A stretch of DNA of 64,000 bases from the NCBI GenBank assembly GCA_023444055.1, contig JAEZRV010000060.1:6043-70042 (forward strand), given 5' to 3'. Under the pieces are notes generated by a model that worked only from the letters and a program-made list of their open reading frames with translations, was not told the DNA's origin and searched no databases. The position numbers and the translations under genes were made by a program. This document shows, in pieces, positions 54,322-62,752 of the stretch; the stretch's first letter is position 1; each line of letters begins with the position of its first letter. The DNA comes from Bacillota bacterium. GTDB taxonomy: Bacteria > Bacillota > Clostridia > Acetivibrionales > DSM-1351.

Positions 54322-54410
54322 TCAAGTACCTTCTAGTTAGTACCAAATATTGATACAAAAAGGTTGCAATCTAATAAATTTTTCTATTAATTACAGCATG
54401 GAGATAAATT

Positions 54411-54953
54411 ATGAAGAAGAAATTTAATGTCAATCAGATAGTTTTTATCGGAATTATGTCAGCAATAATTTGCATTTTAGGACCATTTTCGTTCCCAATA
54501 GGCATAGTGCCAATATCCTTTACAAATCTGGCAATCTACTTTGTGCTATATGCACTTGGTATGAAAAATGGAACTATAAGCTATTGTATATATTTATTAA
54601 TCGGTTTTGTAGGTATTCCGGTATTCTCTGGTTTCACCAGTGGTCCTGCTAAACTCTTAGGACCTACTGGTGGATACCTTATAGGATTTATCTTCATGGC
54701 GTTAATTGCTGGGGTTTTTATAGATAAATTCATTGCAAAAAGGTATTTATGCATTACAGGTATGGTATTAGGTACTGCTGTTTGCTATACTATTGGCACT
54801 GTATGGTTATCGTTTCAAGCCAATATGTCTATAGGTTCAGCACTTGTTGCAGGTGTAATTCCCTTTATTGCAGGAGATCTAATTAAAATTTTACTTGCTG
54901 CTTTTTTAGGTCCTCAAATCCGCAGTCGATTAAATAAATCTAAATTATTGTAG
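54411..54953 (+). CDS. bioY: Biotin ECF-transporter substrate-binding subunit BioY
   Basis: 180 residues with six membrane helices. BioY captures biotin and works with the shared EcfAAT module, which is not in this window. Family marks: FSFPIGIVPISFTNLAIYFV, the GFVGIPVFSGFTSGPAKLLG loop followed by PTGGYLIGFI, and FIAGDLIKILLAAFLG. It is controlled by a BirA-type operator. Uptake would serve the biotin carrier of oxaloacetate decarboxylase at 4.9 kb. Confidence 0.95.
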   Translation: MKKKFNVNQIVFIGIMSAIICILGPFSFPIGIVPISFTNLAIYFVLYALGMKNGTISYCIYLLIGFVGIPVFSGFTSGPAKLLGPTGGYLIGFIFMALIAGVFIDKFIAKRYLCITGMVLGTAVCYTIGTVWLSFQANMSIGSALVAGVIPFIAGDLIKILLAAFLGPQIRSRLNKSKLL

Positions 54954-55047
54954 GTAGGATTAGATTTTCCCATAACCTAGACTTTGAGATGAGTCAATTG
55001 TTTAATTGAGTTTTTGTGTTCAATTTTCCCAAATTAAAAATCTATCG

Positions 55048-55075
55048 GCATGGGGGATTATCCCATGCTTTTGCT
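55048..55075. terminator. Terminator between bioY and the DUF554 gene
   Basis: GCATGGG and CCCATGC form a 7-bp stem with a 7-base loop and TTTTGCTTTG follows on the plus strand. Confidence 0.7.
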
Positions 55076-55087
55076 TTGTTACCAAAA

Positions 55088-55819
55088 TTAAAATCCAACT
55101 AAATTTCTAATTATGTAATACAATACAGGAATAAAAACAGCAGGAAGCAGATTCCCTATTTTTATTTTCTTTATTTCCAGTAAATTCAGCCCAATAGCAA
55201 AAATTAACACGCCACCTATTAGGGACATTTGCGAAATCACCGTATCATTAAGCCAAGGTTTTACAAAACCCGCTAAGAGAGTTATACTGCCTTGATAAAC
55301 TAAAACCGATACCGAAGAGAATGCTACACCTATTCCCATAGTTGCTCCAAAAATCACTGCTGTTACACCATCAAGTATAGATTTTGCAAATAAAGTAGAT
55401 GTATTTCCAGTAAGCCCATCTTCTAGTGCTCCTACTATAGCCATAGCTCCAACACAATATATCAAGCTTGCAGACACAAATCCTTCAGAAAAAGAACCGC
55501 CTTTAGCCGGAATCTTGCTTTGAATCCACGTTCCTATGTTTTCCAGCCTTTTTTCGATCTTTAGGAACTCACCAATTAGGCCGCCAATAACCAAGCTAAA
55601 AATCATTAACATGGTAAATTGACTATCCAATTTATTTCCATTCACAATGGTAATCATTTCTTTAATAGTTCCTGAAATTCCAATAAATAATACAGATAGC
55701 CCTATCCCCTGCATAACTATATTTTTATATCTCTCGGGGATACCACTTTTCAAAAAATATCCTGCAACACCTCCTACAATTACAGCTCCAGTGTTTACAA
55801 TTGTTCCAATACCTATCAA
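55088..55819 (-). CDS. DUF554 family membrane protein
   Basis: 243 residues with about seven membrane helices, matching the DUF554/YdfK family of unknown function. Marks: N-terminal GIGTIVNTGAVIVGGVAGYF, GASVxx-type AMAIVGALEDGLTGNTSTLF and SILDGVTAVIFGATMGIGVA. TTG start with AAGGAG 9 nt upstream. It follows the CCA-adding enzyme gene by about a dozen bases and is probably in one operon with it. Confidence 0.85.
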   Translation of the reverse strand: MIGIGTIVNTGAVIVGGVAGYFLKSGIPERYKNIVMQGIGLSVLFIGISGTIKEMITIVNGNKLDSQFTMLMIFSLVIGGLIGEFLKIEKRLENIGTWIQSKIPAKGGSFSEGFVSASLIYCVGAMAIVGALEDGLTGNTSTLFAKSILDGVTAVIFGATMGIGVAFSSVSVLVYQGSITLLAGFVKPWLNDTVISQMSLIGGVLIFAIGLNLLEIKKIKIGNLLPAVFIPVLYYIIRNLVGF

Positions 55820-55832
55820 CTTGTCCCACTCC

Positions 55833-57176
55833 TTAATAAATTTTTTTCTTTGCTATTTCAATCAATATTTGTCTGTCATTTAGTTTAGGATCTTCCAAAA
55901 CACATTCTAGCAAATAGTTAAGCATGTTATTTAACTCTCTCCCCGGCTCCATGCCTATAGATAATAAGTCATGTCCATTAACAGCCATATCCTTTTTACT
56001 CAAACAATGATTGTCGTCCTTTATTTTAGTATATATTTTTAAAATAGAGTCAAACTTTATCATTCTATTTTCCAAATATTCTCTATTTTGACCCATTGCA
56101 TCTGCTTTTTGCACTTCTATTAATTCTAGAAATGAGTCCTCACCAACTTTATTAATAACTTTTTTAATCGACTTCTCAGTATCTAATATTTCTATATCAT
56201 GATAAATGATAAGGTTGGTAATTTTTTTAATTGTATCTTTATCAAACCTAAGCCTGTTCAATATAATGTTAGCCAGTTCAGCTCCCGCCTGTTGATGTCC
56301 ATAGAAATGATCAATTCCCTTATCATCAGTAGTTCTTTTCTCTGCCTTTCCTATATCATGCAAAAGCATTGTCCATCTAAGAATACTGGTGTTCTTCACA
56401 TATTCTACAGTATGTAAAATATGTGAAGCAACATTATATATATGATAAGGATTGTTCTGCTCAGTCTGATAACATATCATAAACTCTGGGATTATATGCT
56501 TAATTAGGCCTGTTTGATACAAATAATCAAAATGCATAGGATTTTGGGATATCAAAATTTTATTAAGTTCGTCCCTTATCCTCTCCTTACTTATATTTTC
56601 TATCAAATAAAAATTTCTTTTGATAGCATCAAAGGTACATTTGTCAATACTAAAACCTAGTTGAGCACTGAAGCGGATAGCTCTGAGCATTCTTAATGCA
56701 TCTTCTTTAAATCTCAGATTAGCATCTCCTACAGCTCTTATTTTACAATTTTCCATATCTTTTAATCCCTCAAAAAAATCAATAAACCCTTCTTTAGGAT
56801 GATATGCAATTGCATTTATTGTAAAATCCCGCCTAGCTAAATCTTCTTTGAGGCTGAAAGTAAACTGAACTCTATCAGGTCTTCTATTGTCAGAATACTC
56901 ACCATCAATGCGATATGTTGTTACCTCAATACATTCATTATCAATTGCAACGCTTACTGTACCATGCTTTATGCCAGTATCGTATGTTTTCACAAAAATT
57001 TTTTTAATATCTTCAGGAAATGCATTTGTTGTAATATCCCAGTCGTTAGGAGCCCTGCCAATAATGCTATCTCTAACACAGCCGCCAACTACAAAAGCTT
57101 CAAAACCACATGAATTTAATTTTCTAATAATATATTCCACATTATTAGGAAACTCAATTTTTCTAATGTAATTCAT
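55833..57176 (-). CDS. cca: CCA tRNA nucleotidyltransferase/poly(A) polymerase family, with HD domain
   Basis: 447 residues, class II nucleotidyltransferase. Head domain AFVVGGCVRDSIIGRAPNDW then DITTNAFPEDI (catalytic Asp pair DWD), RRDFTINAIAYHP, flexible neck RFKEDALRMLRAIRFSAQLG and a C-terminal HD domain (LLHDIGKAEKR). It adds or repairs the CCA end of tRNAs. Both tRNA-Gly genes here already encode CCA, so repair is the likelier role for them. Confidence 0.93.
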   Translation of the reverse strand: MNYIRKIEFPNNVEYIIRKLNSCGFEAFVVGGCVRDSIIGRAPNDWDITTNAFPEDIKKIFVKTYDTGIKHGTVSVAIDNECIEVTTYRIDGEYSDNRRPDRVQFTFSLKEDLARRDFTINAIAYHPKEGFIDFFEGLKDMENCKIRAVGDANLRFKEDALRMLRAIRFSAQLGFSIDKCTFDAIKRNFYLIENISKERIRDELNKILISQNPMHFDYLYQTGLIKHIIPEFMICYQTEQNNPYHIYNVASHILHTVEYVKNTSILRWTMLLHDIGKAEKRTTDDKGIDHFYGHQQAGAELANIILNRLRFDKDTIKKITNLIIYHDIEILDTEKSIKKVINKVGEDSFLELIEVQKADAMGQNREYLENRMIKFDSILKIYTKIKDDNHCLSKKDMAVNGHDLLSIGMEPGRELNNMLNYLLECVLEDPKLNDRQILIEIAKKKIY

Positions 57177-57372
57177 ATCTTCCTCGCCTTGCTAGTTTAT
57201 TTATTATTAATATAGATATCTACTTGTTAGCCCTATAATATGTACTGTTCTGCATTAAGTACTATTCTACATTTAGTGTAAAAGTATTCCATATAATTAG
57301 AAAATTGAACTTTTCGCTTTATTATATGAATAGTCAATATATGTAATTGTATCACAAATTAATACTTAAAAA

Positions 57373-57750
57373 TCAAATATTGTTATGTACAAAAGCAACT
57401 ATGCTTGAAATTAATATTTCAGCAATTGCTCCCACTGTCACATTATCATTAAATGGACATGATATGCAAAGTAAAGTATTTGTGCTTTTAGCAAAACACT
57501 CACTATTTAGCGAGCAGGCTGGTGGTGTAGCTGGCATGATTAGTAATCGAATATATGTATCTTCCTTCCCAATTAAAACTCCTGTAAACCCGTTGCCAGC
57601 CAATCCCCCACTGTTTACGTATATGGTAACAGGGCGCCCAATAAACTCATCAAAATTTGTATTATCTAGTTTATCTTGTATATGTATATCTAATTCAATC
57701 TTTTCGTATTTTTTCTTATGGTGAATTGACTTTTTTTTATGTGATTTCAT
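57373..57750 (-). CDS. Protein of unknown function with Lys/His-rich N terminus
   Basis: 125 residues. The first 15 are very basic (HKKKSIHHKKK). A central block (GRPVTIYVNSGGLAGNGFTG then VLIGKEDTYIRLLI) looks like a small beta-barrel as in Sm/YrzK-like or spore-coat proteins; the C-terminal part has three or four Cys and ends hydrophobic. I do not recognise the family. A spore-coat or RNA-binding role is possible but not shown. Ribosome site CGAGGT. Confidence 0.55.
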   Translation of the reverse strand: MKSHKKKSIHHKKKYEKIELDIHIQDKLDNTNFDEFIGRPVTIYVNSGGLAGNGFTGVLIGKEDTYIRLLIMPATPPACSLNSECFAKSTNTLLCISCPFNDNVTVGAIAEILISSIVAFVHNNI

Positions 57751-57979
57751 TATACATACCTCGAAACATATTCTCCTAATTTATTATATTATACTTATTG
57801 AATATTGCTATCGAACTATAAATATAAATTTTTAAAATCTGTAACACTTAAATTCGTTGTGAATACTATATTATTAGCCAAGTAATTACTTATTTCTAAC
57901 AAGTATTAAGTAAATTATTGTGTACTTAACTTGGAATTTTGTTATTAAAATTATTTATTTTGGGAGGGAGTGTAAAACG

Positions 57980-58111
57980 ATGGGAAAAAAGGGTGGATGT
58001 CTTAGTGATTGCTTCTGCAATATATGTGATGGTGATACAATATGGGTATTAATTATTCTTATTATCCTATTCTGCTGCTTCTGCTGTGGAAAAAATGACG
58101 ATTGCTGCTAA
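57980..58111 (+). CDS. 43-residue cysteine-rich single-span protein
   Basis: Begins MGKKGGCLSDCFCNICDGDT, then a membrane helix (WVLIILIILF, about 22-31), then CCFCC and a final DDCC; ten of 43 residues are Cys. ATG 57980 has a strong GGGAGGGAG upstream, so the longer frame from 57920 is not needed. It stands alone on the plus strand between minus-strand genes. It resembles small sporulation or coat-associated peptides in general character, but I cannot name a family. Confidence 0.6.
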   Translation: MGKKGGCLSDCFCNICDGDTIWVLIILIILFCCFCCGKNDDCC

Positions 58112-58290
58112 AATCACATATAGCAGGCGCACAAGTAGCAAGCTAACATTTCTTATTCTAATAACCATAATTCTTAACTTCAGATGGTTTTTTTCTACAT
58201 CTAAAGCCTAGAATCCGTTATCCAGGGTCTTAACGCCTCATATCCTATATTTAAAAATGAGGTATTAGCGTCGGCAGACTATGATAAAAA

Positions 58291-58330
58291 TAAACCCATG
58301 GGCTCAGCAGCTCATGAGTTTATTTTTTAA
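58291..58330. terminator. Terminator after terC (and facing the small protein gene)
   Basis: AAACCCATGGGCT pairs with AGCTCATGAGTTT (one mismatch, one G-U) with T-rich runs on both sides. Confidence 0.7.
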
Positions 58331-58358
58331 TAAATACATATCTTTTAATATACTTGTA

Positions 58359-59225
58359 CTAAAGATCAACCTTTTTCAGTTCAACATCATCTTCTTTCTT
58401 ACCTTCTTTTCTAGTAGCTATAAGTGAAACAATAATACTTCCTATTAATAAAGTAAATATTGTAAGTAGTGATAATACAATAGGAATTTCTATATTAAAG
58501 AATAGAATTCCTAGCTTTACTCCTGTAAACATCAATATTAATGCCACACCAACCTTAACATACTTGAATTTCTCATGTAATGCATTAAGCACAAAATACA
58601 AGCTTCTAAGCCCAAGAATAGCAAAAATATTGGAGGTATACACAATAAATGGATCTGTAGATATTGAGAATACAGCCGGTATTGAGTCAATAGCAAATAG
58701 AACATCAGAAGACTCAATAATTATCAGTACAGCAAATAATGGTGTCGCTAATAATTTTCCACCGTGTCTAACAAAAAACTTTTCTTCGTGCATTGTATCT
58801 GTAACAGGAATAATTTTCTTTATAATTTTTAAAACTTTACTATCAGTGTAATCCTTATCATCGTCATGTCCAAACATCATCTTAAATCCGCTTATAATTA
58901 ATATTAGTCCAAATATATACAATATCCAATGAACACTATTAACTACTTTTATTCCCAATAGAATAAATATGGCTCTTAACACTATAGCTCCATAGATCCC
59001 ATAGTTTAATGTTCTGCGCTGATATTCCTTCTTAATACCGAAACTTGAAAATATCATCAGGAATACAAATAGATTGTCCATACTGAGGCTCAGCTCAATA
59101 ATGTAACCACCGAGAAACTCCAACGCTTTTTTTGACCCTTCGAAATATAATACTCCAAGATTAAATAAGACCGCTAAGCCCATCCACATCAATACAAATT
59201 TTACTGCTTTCTTTGCTGACATCAT
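58359..59225 (-). CDS. TerC family integral membrane protein (Mn2+-regulated)
   Basis: 288 residues with about eight or nine helices. TerC-family marks: FLGGYIIELSLSMDNLFVFL near residue 36 and the matching IIESSDVLFAIDSIPAVFSI near 168, with the paired acidic residues. Family members act in Mn2+ efflux or metallation of exported proteins. A yybP-ykoY riboswitch upstream strongly supports manganese-linked function. The cytoplasmic loop HDDDKDYTDSK is acidic. Ribosome site GGAGG. Confidence 0.9.
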   Translation of the reverse strand: MMSAKKAVKFVLMWMGLAVLFNLGVLYFEGSKKALEFLGGYIIELSLSMDNLFVFLMIFSSFGIKKEYQRRTLNYGIYGAIVLRAIFILLGIKVVNSVHWILYIFGLILIISGFKMMFGHDDDKDYTDSKVLKIIKKIIPVTDTMHEEKFFVRHGGKLLATPLFAVLIIIESSDVLFAIDSIPAVFSISTDPFIVYTSNIFAILGLRSLYFVLNALHEKFKYVKVGVALILMFTGVKLGILFFNIEIPIVLSLLTIFTLLIGSIIVSLIATRKEGKKEDDVELKKVDL

Positions 59226-59290
59226 TCTTTGTCCTCCATAATTTTATTTTTAACACCTTACGTAACAGCCAACATTTCTTCAGTCAAACA

Positions 59291-59330
59291 AAAAGACCAT
59301 GAATGATATAATTAATCATTCAAGGTCTTG
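59291..59330 (-). terminator. Riboswitch expression-platform terminator of terC
   Basis: AAGACCTTGAATGAT pairs with ATCATTCATGGTCTT (one mismatch) and TTTTTG follows. Its first arm overlaps the 3' end of the aptamer (GCAAGACC), as expected for a Mn2+-controlled terminator/antiterminator. Confidence 0.8.
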
Positions 59331-59410
59331 CTTTCCAACTTGGAGAATAAAGCCAGGCATTGTGCCGATTGTTGACTTTATCGCTTTTAAGCTACTCCCC
59401 TCTACTTATT
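59324..59410 (-). ncRNA. yybP-ykoY manganese riboswitch
   Basis: On the minus strand the conserved parts appear in order: AGGGGAGTAGC, GTCAACAATCGG, CCTGGCT, and CCAAGTTGGAAAGCAAGACC. These are the consensus landmarks of the yybP-ykoY class, which binds Mn2+ and turns on efflux-type genes. It lies about 100 bases before terC. Confidence 0.9.
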
Positions 59411-59537
59411 ACTAGTCTAGCAAAATTATTCATATAAGTCAATGATGGTCACTAAAAATAGTTCAGATTCGAATATAATTATTCATTAAATTACAATTAT
59501 TCACATTACATCGTATATTCTTTAGTTCTATATAATT

Positions 59538-59618
59538 ACAATTTTTCACTCTCAAAGATAAATTTTCTAGTCCCTATATAATACAATTTTTCACTCTCAA
59601 AGATAAATTTTCTAGTCC
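59538..59618. repeat. Perfect 36-base direct repeat, period 45
   Basis: ACAATTTTTCACTCTCAAAG plus the following 16 bases occur identically at 59538-59573 and 59583-59618, with similar TATATAAT flanks. Intergenic; no function apparent. Confidence 0.8.
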
Positions 59619-59725
59619 AAAATTATTTTATAGATTTGTATTTTTTTTAACGTAGAGTTGCAGAGTTTAAAACGCAATATACGGAAAAGTTGAGTATATT
59701 TTTATGCTTCAAATGACCTATCTAA

Positions 59726-60091
59726 TTACTTTGATGTTATAACCTTATTAATTACCTGCATCATATATTCTTCTTTGAATGGTTTTACAAGAAAGGATTT
59801 AGCTCCAGCTTTAACTGCTTCCATAACAAAACGTTCCTGTCCCATAGCAGAAACCATAATAATTTTAGCATTTTTATCATATTTAATAATTTCTTTTACT
59901 GCTTCAATACCAGTAATATCAGGCATAGTTATATCCATCGTGACAATGTCCGGTTTTAAATCTTTATATTTCATTATACCCTCTTTCCCACAATCAGCCT
60001 CACCCACAACTTCAACATTATTTTTTTCTAATATTCCTTTTATGGTCAGCCTCATAATAGCTGCATCATCCACAATAAGTATTCTGTTCAT
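59726..60091 (-). CDS. cheY: CheY-type single-domain response regulator
   Basis: 121 residues, a receiver domain alone. Acidic pocket ILIVDDAAIMR, phosphorylation Asp in VTMDITMPDITG, Thr/Ser in MVSAMGQ and Lys in FLVKPFKEEYM. CheY proteins carry the chemotaxis signal to the flagellar switch. No che or flagellar gene is next to it, so stand-alone control is likely. AAGGAGG ribosome site. Confidence 0.9.
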   Translation of the reverse strand: MNRILIVDDAAIMRLTIKGILEKNNVEVVGEADCGKEGIMKYKDLKPDIVTMDITMPDITGIEAVKEIIKYDKNAKIIMVSAMGQERFVMEAVKAGAKSFLVKPFKEEYMMQVINKVITSK

Positions 60092-60652
60092 TTTTTATAA
60101 GCCTCCTTAAATCAGTTATATTAAAAAACTTGTAAATATTTTTCCAACTTTATATAATCTTACAATTAACATCATAAATAACTTTATGTATTTGCAAAAT
60201 AAATAATATAAAATATTTTGTAAAGTCTAGCAAAAGCAGTTTTAAAAAAATCCTGAATAGTCTAACAAAACAGTTTTTAATAAAATCCTGCAATTGCAAT
60301 AACACATAAAAAATTCCTTGTAGGATCTCTGTTACAATTTATATACCATATTATACTACATTTTTTCGCATTTTGGTATATTTTTCGACTGTATCTGATA
60401 AAAAATATATTAAATCTTTTAAGATTAAACCATAGTTAGAATTAAACTCACTTTAAGAATTTATAGACCAGATATATACACTCTTAATTAGTGTTTCACA
60501 GTTATTGGATTTTGCATTCACATTTTAGATTATGACATTCACATTTTAGATTTTAGATTATGACAATCACATTTTAGATTTTAACATTTAGATATTAGAT
60601 TTTAATACTCTGATGTCTTACATCTTTTGTAAAGATTGCTTATTAAAAGATC
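60092..60652. other. Long AT-rich intergenic region with short tandem repeats
   Basis: About 560 bp. Two related 30-base blocks (AGCAAAAGCAG and AACAAAACAG with following ATCCTG) lie near 60226-60290. Several copies of CACATTTTAGATTATGACA lie near 60515-60600. No gene or RNA is recognised. Confidence 0.6.
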
Positions 60653-61402
60653 TCATTCAATGCTTAACATGTCTCCATAGTTCTTTAACCATTCTCTGTA
60701 ATTTTTGTAATGTGGAGAGTATTTTTCAACGACTTTCCAAAATTCCTTTGAATGGTTCATGACCTTCATATGGCAAAGTTCATGAATAATTACATAGTCA
60801 ACTATTTCTAACGCTGCCATAATGAGCTTCCAGTTTAAATTTATATTACCTCTGTTACTGCAGCTACCCCATCTAGTTTTCTGTTCTCTAATTGTTACAT
60901 TGTTTGGAAATACACCTATCATCTGTGAATAATAATTAATTCTATCTGAAATTATCTGCTTGAATTGTTCTATATACCATTTTCTTAATATATCTTTTAT
61001 TTTTTCTGAATTAAAATTAACTGGTACTTCAATCACTATGAATTTGTCCTGAATACTAACATTAGCCTTTTTATTAATACTACTTCTATGTATTTTTATC
61101 TCAAATACTTTTCCTAAGTATAAAAATTTTTCACCATCTTCAAATATTTTGGGGCAATTTATATTAGTAGAACGGTTTTCTAACTCATTGAGCTTTTTTT
61201 GAATCCATGAAGATTTTCGTTGTATAAGCTGATTAATATAATCTTGAGATAATCTTAACGGACTTGCCACCTTAACTAATCCATTTTTATCTATCATTAT
61301 ACCTATTGTTTTTCTATTGCTTCTAGTTAATATATATTTAAGCTCTTTGTCCCCAACTTGAGTACAAAGAAAATTACAGTTGTTCGGAATATCTTTTCCC
61401 AC
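60653..61402 (-). CDS. YgjP-type (M48-like) metallopeptidase domain protein
   Basis: About 249 residues. C-terminal zinc motif HELCHMKVMNHSKEFW (HExxH plus downstream His) and the conserved REQKTRWGSCSNRGNINLNW just before it define the YgjP/DUF45 family. Function is unknown. GTG 61402 has GGGGG 8 nt upstream and is preferred; a longer frame starts at GTG 61441, directly after the ArsC-like gene stop, so the two genes are coupled in any case. Confidence 0.82.
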   Translation of the reverse strand: MGKDIPNNCNFLCTQVGDKELKYILTRSNRKTIGIMIDKNGLVKVASPLRLSQDYINQLIQRKSSWIQKKLNELENRSTNINCPKIFEDGEKFLYLGKVFEIKIHRSSINKKANVSIQDKFIVIEVPVNFNSEKIKDILRKWYIEQFKQIISDRINYYSQMIGVFPNNVTIREQKTRWGSCSNRGNINLNWKLIMAALEIVDYVIIHELCHMKVMNHSKEFWKVVEKYSPHYKNYREWLKNYGDMLSIE

Positions 61403-61441
61403 TAATTTAACCCCCACAACTACGATATGTAATCGAAACAC

Positions 61442-61777
61442 CTAGTCCCATTGTTCCCAAACTTCTGGTTTATAGCCAACAGTAGCATTTTTACCATTTC
61501 TGACAATTGGATAATTAAATAGCTTAGGATTCTTTAATAGAACTTCTTCAGCTACTTTTCCAATGCCTAAATTCTTCATGTTCAATCTTTCATAGTCCTT
61601 GCTTTTTACATTAATCAATTCTCTGATTCCTAAAGCAGCCTTTACACTCTCATATTCACCTTTGCTAAGCCCATACTTATATAAGTCAATATAATGGTAG
61701 CTTATTCTTCTTTCCTTGAAATACCTTTCAGCTTTTTGTGTTTCAAAGCCTTTTACACCATATATCTGAATATTCAT
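61442..61777 (-). CDS. ArsC/Spx-like protein lacking the usual cysteines
   Basis: 111 residues of the ArsC/YffB thioredoxin-like fold (IYGVKGFETQKAERYFKERR at the N terminus, LFNYPIVRNGKNATVGYKPE at the C terminus). Canonical members have Cys in a CxxC or Cx4 position after strand 1; here the region reads GVKGFETQKA with no Cys at all, and none is found in the protein. It is thus unlikely to be an arsenate reductase. It is probably co-transcribed with the metallopeptidase gene. Confidence 0.8.
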   Translation of the reverse strand: MNIQIYGVKGFETQKAERYFKERRISYHYIDLYKYGLSKGEYESVKAALGIRELINVKSKDYERLNMKNLGIGKVAEEVLLKNPKLFNYPIVRNGKNATVGYKPEVWEQWD

Positions 61778-62106
61778 ACTTTCAACCTTTCAAATTCTTA
61801 GTTTATTTTAATCAATAATTATTTAGATGAAAAAATCCCTTAGCTTGAATAATAAACCGATCATACCACATAAAAATATCATTTTGAAGCACTAATAGCC
61901 CAAATATTAAGGCAAAATGCTAACTATCGTACCCACAGCTTAAAATGCCATGCAAAAAAAGACTATATTCCTTTTCGGAATTATAAACTAATAAAACGTA
62001 AAATAAATTCTTTATTCTACACTCCTCCACAGATTAATAAGTAGCTAATACTACTTTCAATCAAGCAACTGCTATTATTTAGTTTTTAAGAGAAATTTAA
62101 TTAATA
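61778..62106. other. Spacer between the ArsC-like gene and the glycosylase gene
   Basis: AT-rich, no coding frame. It holds one terminator near 61950-61986. Confidence 0.5.
61952..61986 (-). terminator. Terminator after the deoxyinosine glycosylase gene
   Basis: TATAATTCC and GGAATATA pair with one bulged base around GAAAA, followed by GTCTTTTTTT on the minus strand. Confidence 0.7.
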
Positions 62107-62607
62107 TTAGATTTTACTTAAATCATTTAACAATATCTTTTTCCATTCTTCATACTTTCGTTCAAACTTTATTGTATTTGCTGGACTTGTAGATGGTAAT
62201 GTGTTAAAAGATATATTTATATCACCAAGAGCATTTCTTATAAAGCGCTTAAATAGTTTCTCTGCTGATTCTCCATTAAAGCAAATGCTTTTAATATTAG
62301 GATATTTAACTAACAATTCTGTTATATTATTTGGTATTGGATTTTTAATTTTGCTATCACTGCTACCTTCTCTATTGCATGATTTTAAAACATCCCATAA
62401 AGCAATATTATGATTGAGTAAAAATTCTTTTTTATATGAGTAGTCATGGTTTAACTGTTCATCAAATACCAAATAAATTATTTTCCAGAATGCATTTCTT
62501 TCATGCCCATAATACTCTTGCTTTTGGAGAGATTTAATACCTGGCATTGTTCCTAGTATTAATATTTTACAACTTGTGTTAATAATGGGTTCAAATGAGC
62601 TAATCAT
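62107..62607 (-). CDS. DNA-deoxyinosine glycosylase (UDG superfamily, family 6)
   Basis: About 166 residues. Motif 1 LILGTMPGIKSLQKQEYYGH then ERNAFWKII, and motif 2 LPSTSPANTIKFERK, fit the HDG family that removes hypoxanthine from DNA. Cytoplasmic base-excision repair. ATG 62607 (MISSFEPI) has AAGGTGA 5-6 nt upstream; the longer frame to 62628 is weaker. It stands alone with its own terminator. Confidence 0.88.
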   Translation of the reverse strand: MISSFEPIINTSCKILILGTMPGIKSLQKQEYYGHERNAFWKIIYLVFDEQLNHDYSYKKEFLLNHNIALWDVLKSCNREGSSDSKIKNPIPNNITELLVKYPNIKSICFNGESAEKLFKRFIRNALGDINISFNTLPSTSPANTIKFERKYEEWKKILLNDLSKI

Positions 62608-62752
62608 AATTTCACCTTTAAATGTCATTTAAGTTTCTCTCTTCATTATTCCAATTTAGTTGTTTTAAATAAACAAATAAAGCTTATATCTATTTGTATA
62701 TTAACTCTTTGTTCTCACTTACACGAAAATAATCTATTAATATACAGATAAT

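Larger units (their letters stand above)
54057..54410. other. Divergent regulatory region of tRNA-Gly genes and bioY
   Basis: No coding frame. It contains the BirA-type operator and bioY promoter described separately; the tRNA promoter on the minus strand is not obvious. Confidence 0.5.
59226..59725. other. Region upstream of terC
   Basis: Holds the yybP-ykoY riboswitch and its expression-platform hairpin (59291-59410), then AT-rich sequence with a 36-base perfect direct repeat (59538 and 59583). No coding frame. Confidence 0.7.

Noticed and set aside
55000..55030. Third copy of the AAGTCAATTA element (GAGTCAATTGTTTAATTGAG)
   Set aside because: Only a short palindrome; it lacks the terminal spacing and the TAGTAA flank of the two real copies.
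61442..61777. Arsenate reductase annotation
   Set aside because: No cysteine is present in the protein, so the catalytic mechanism of ArsC is impossible.
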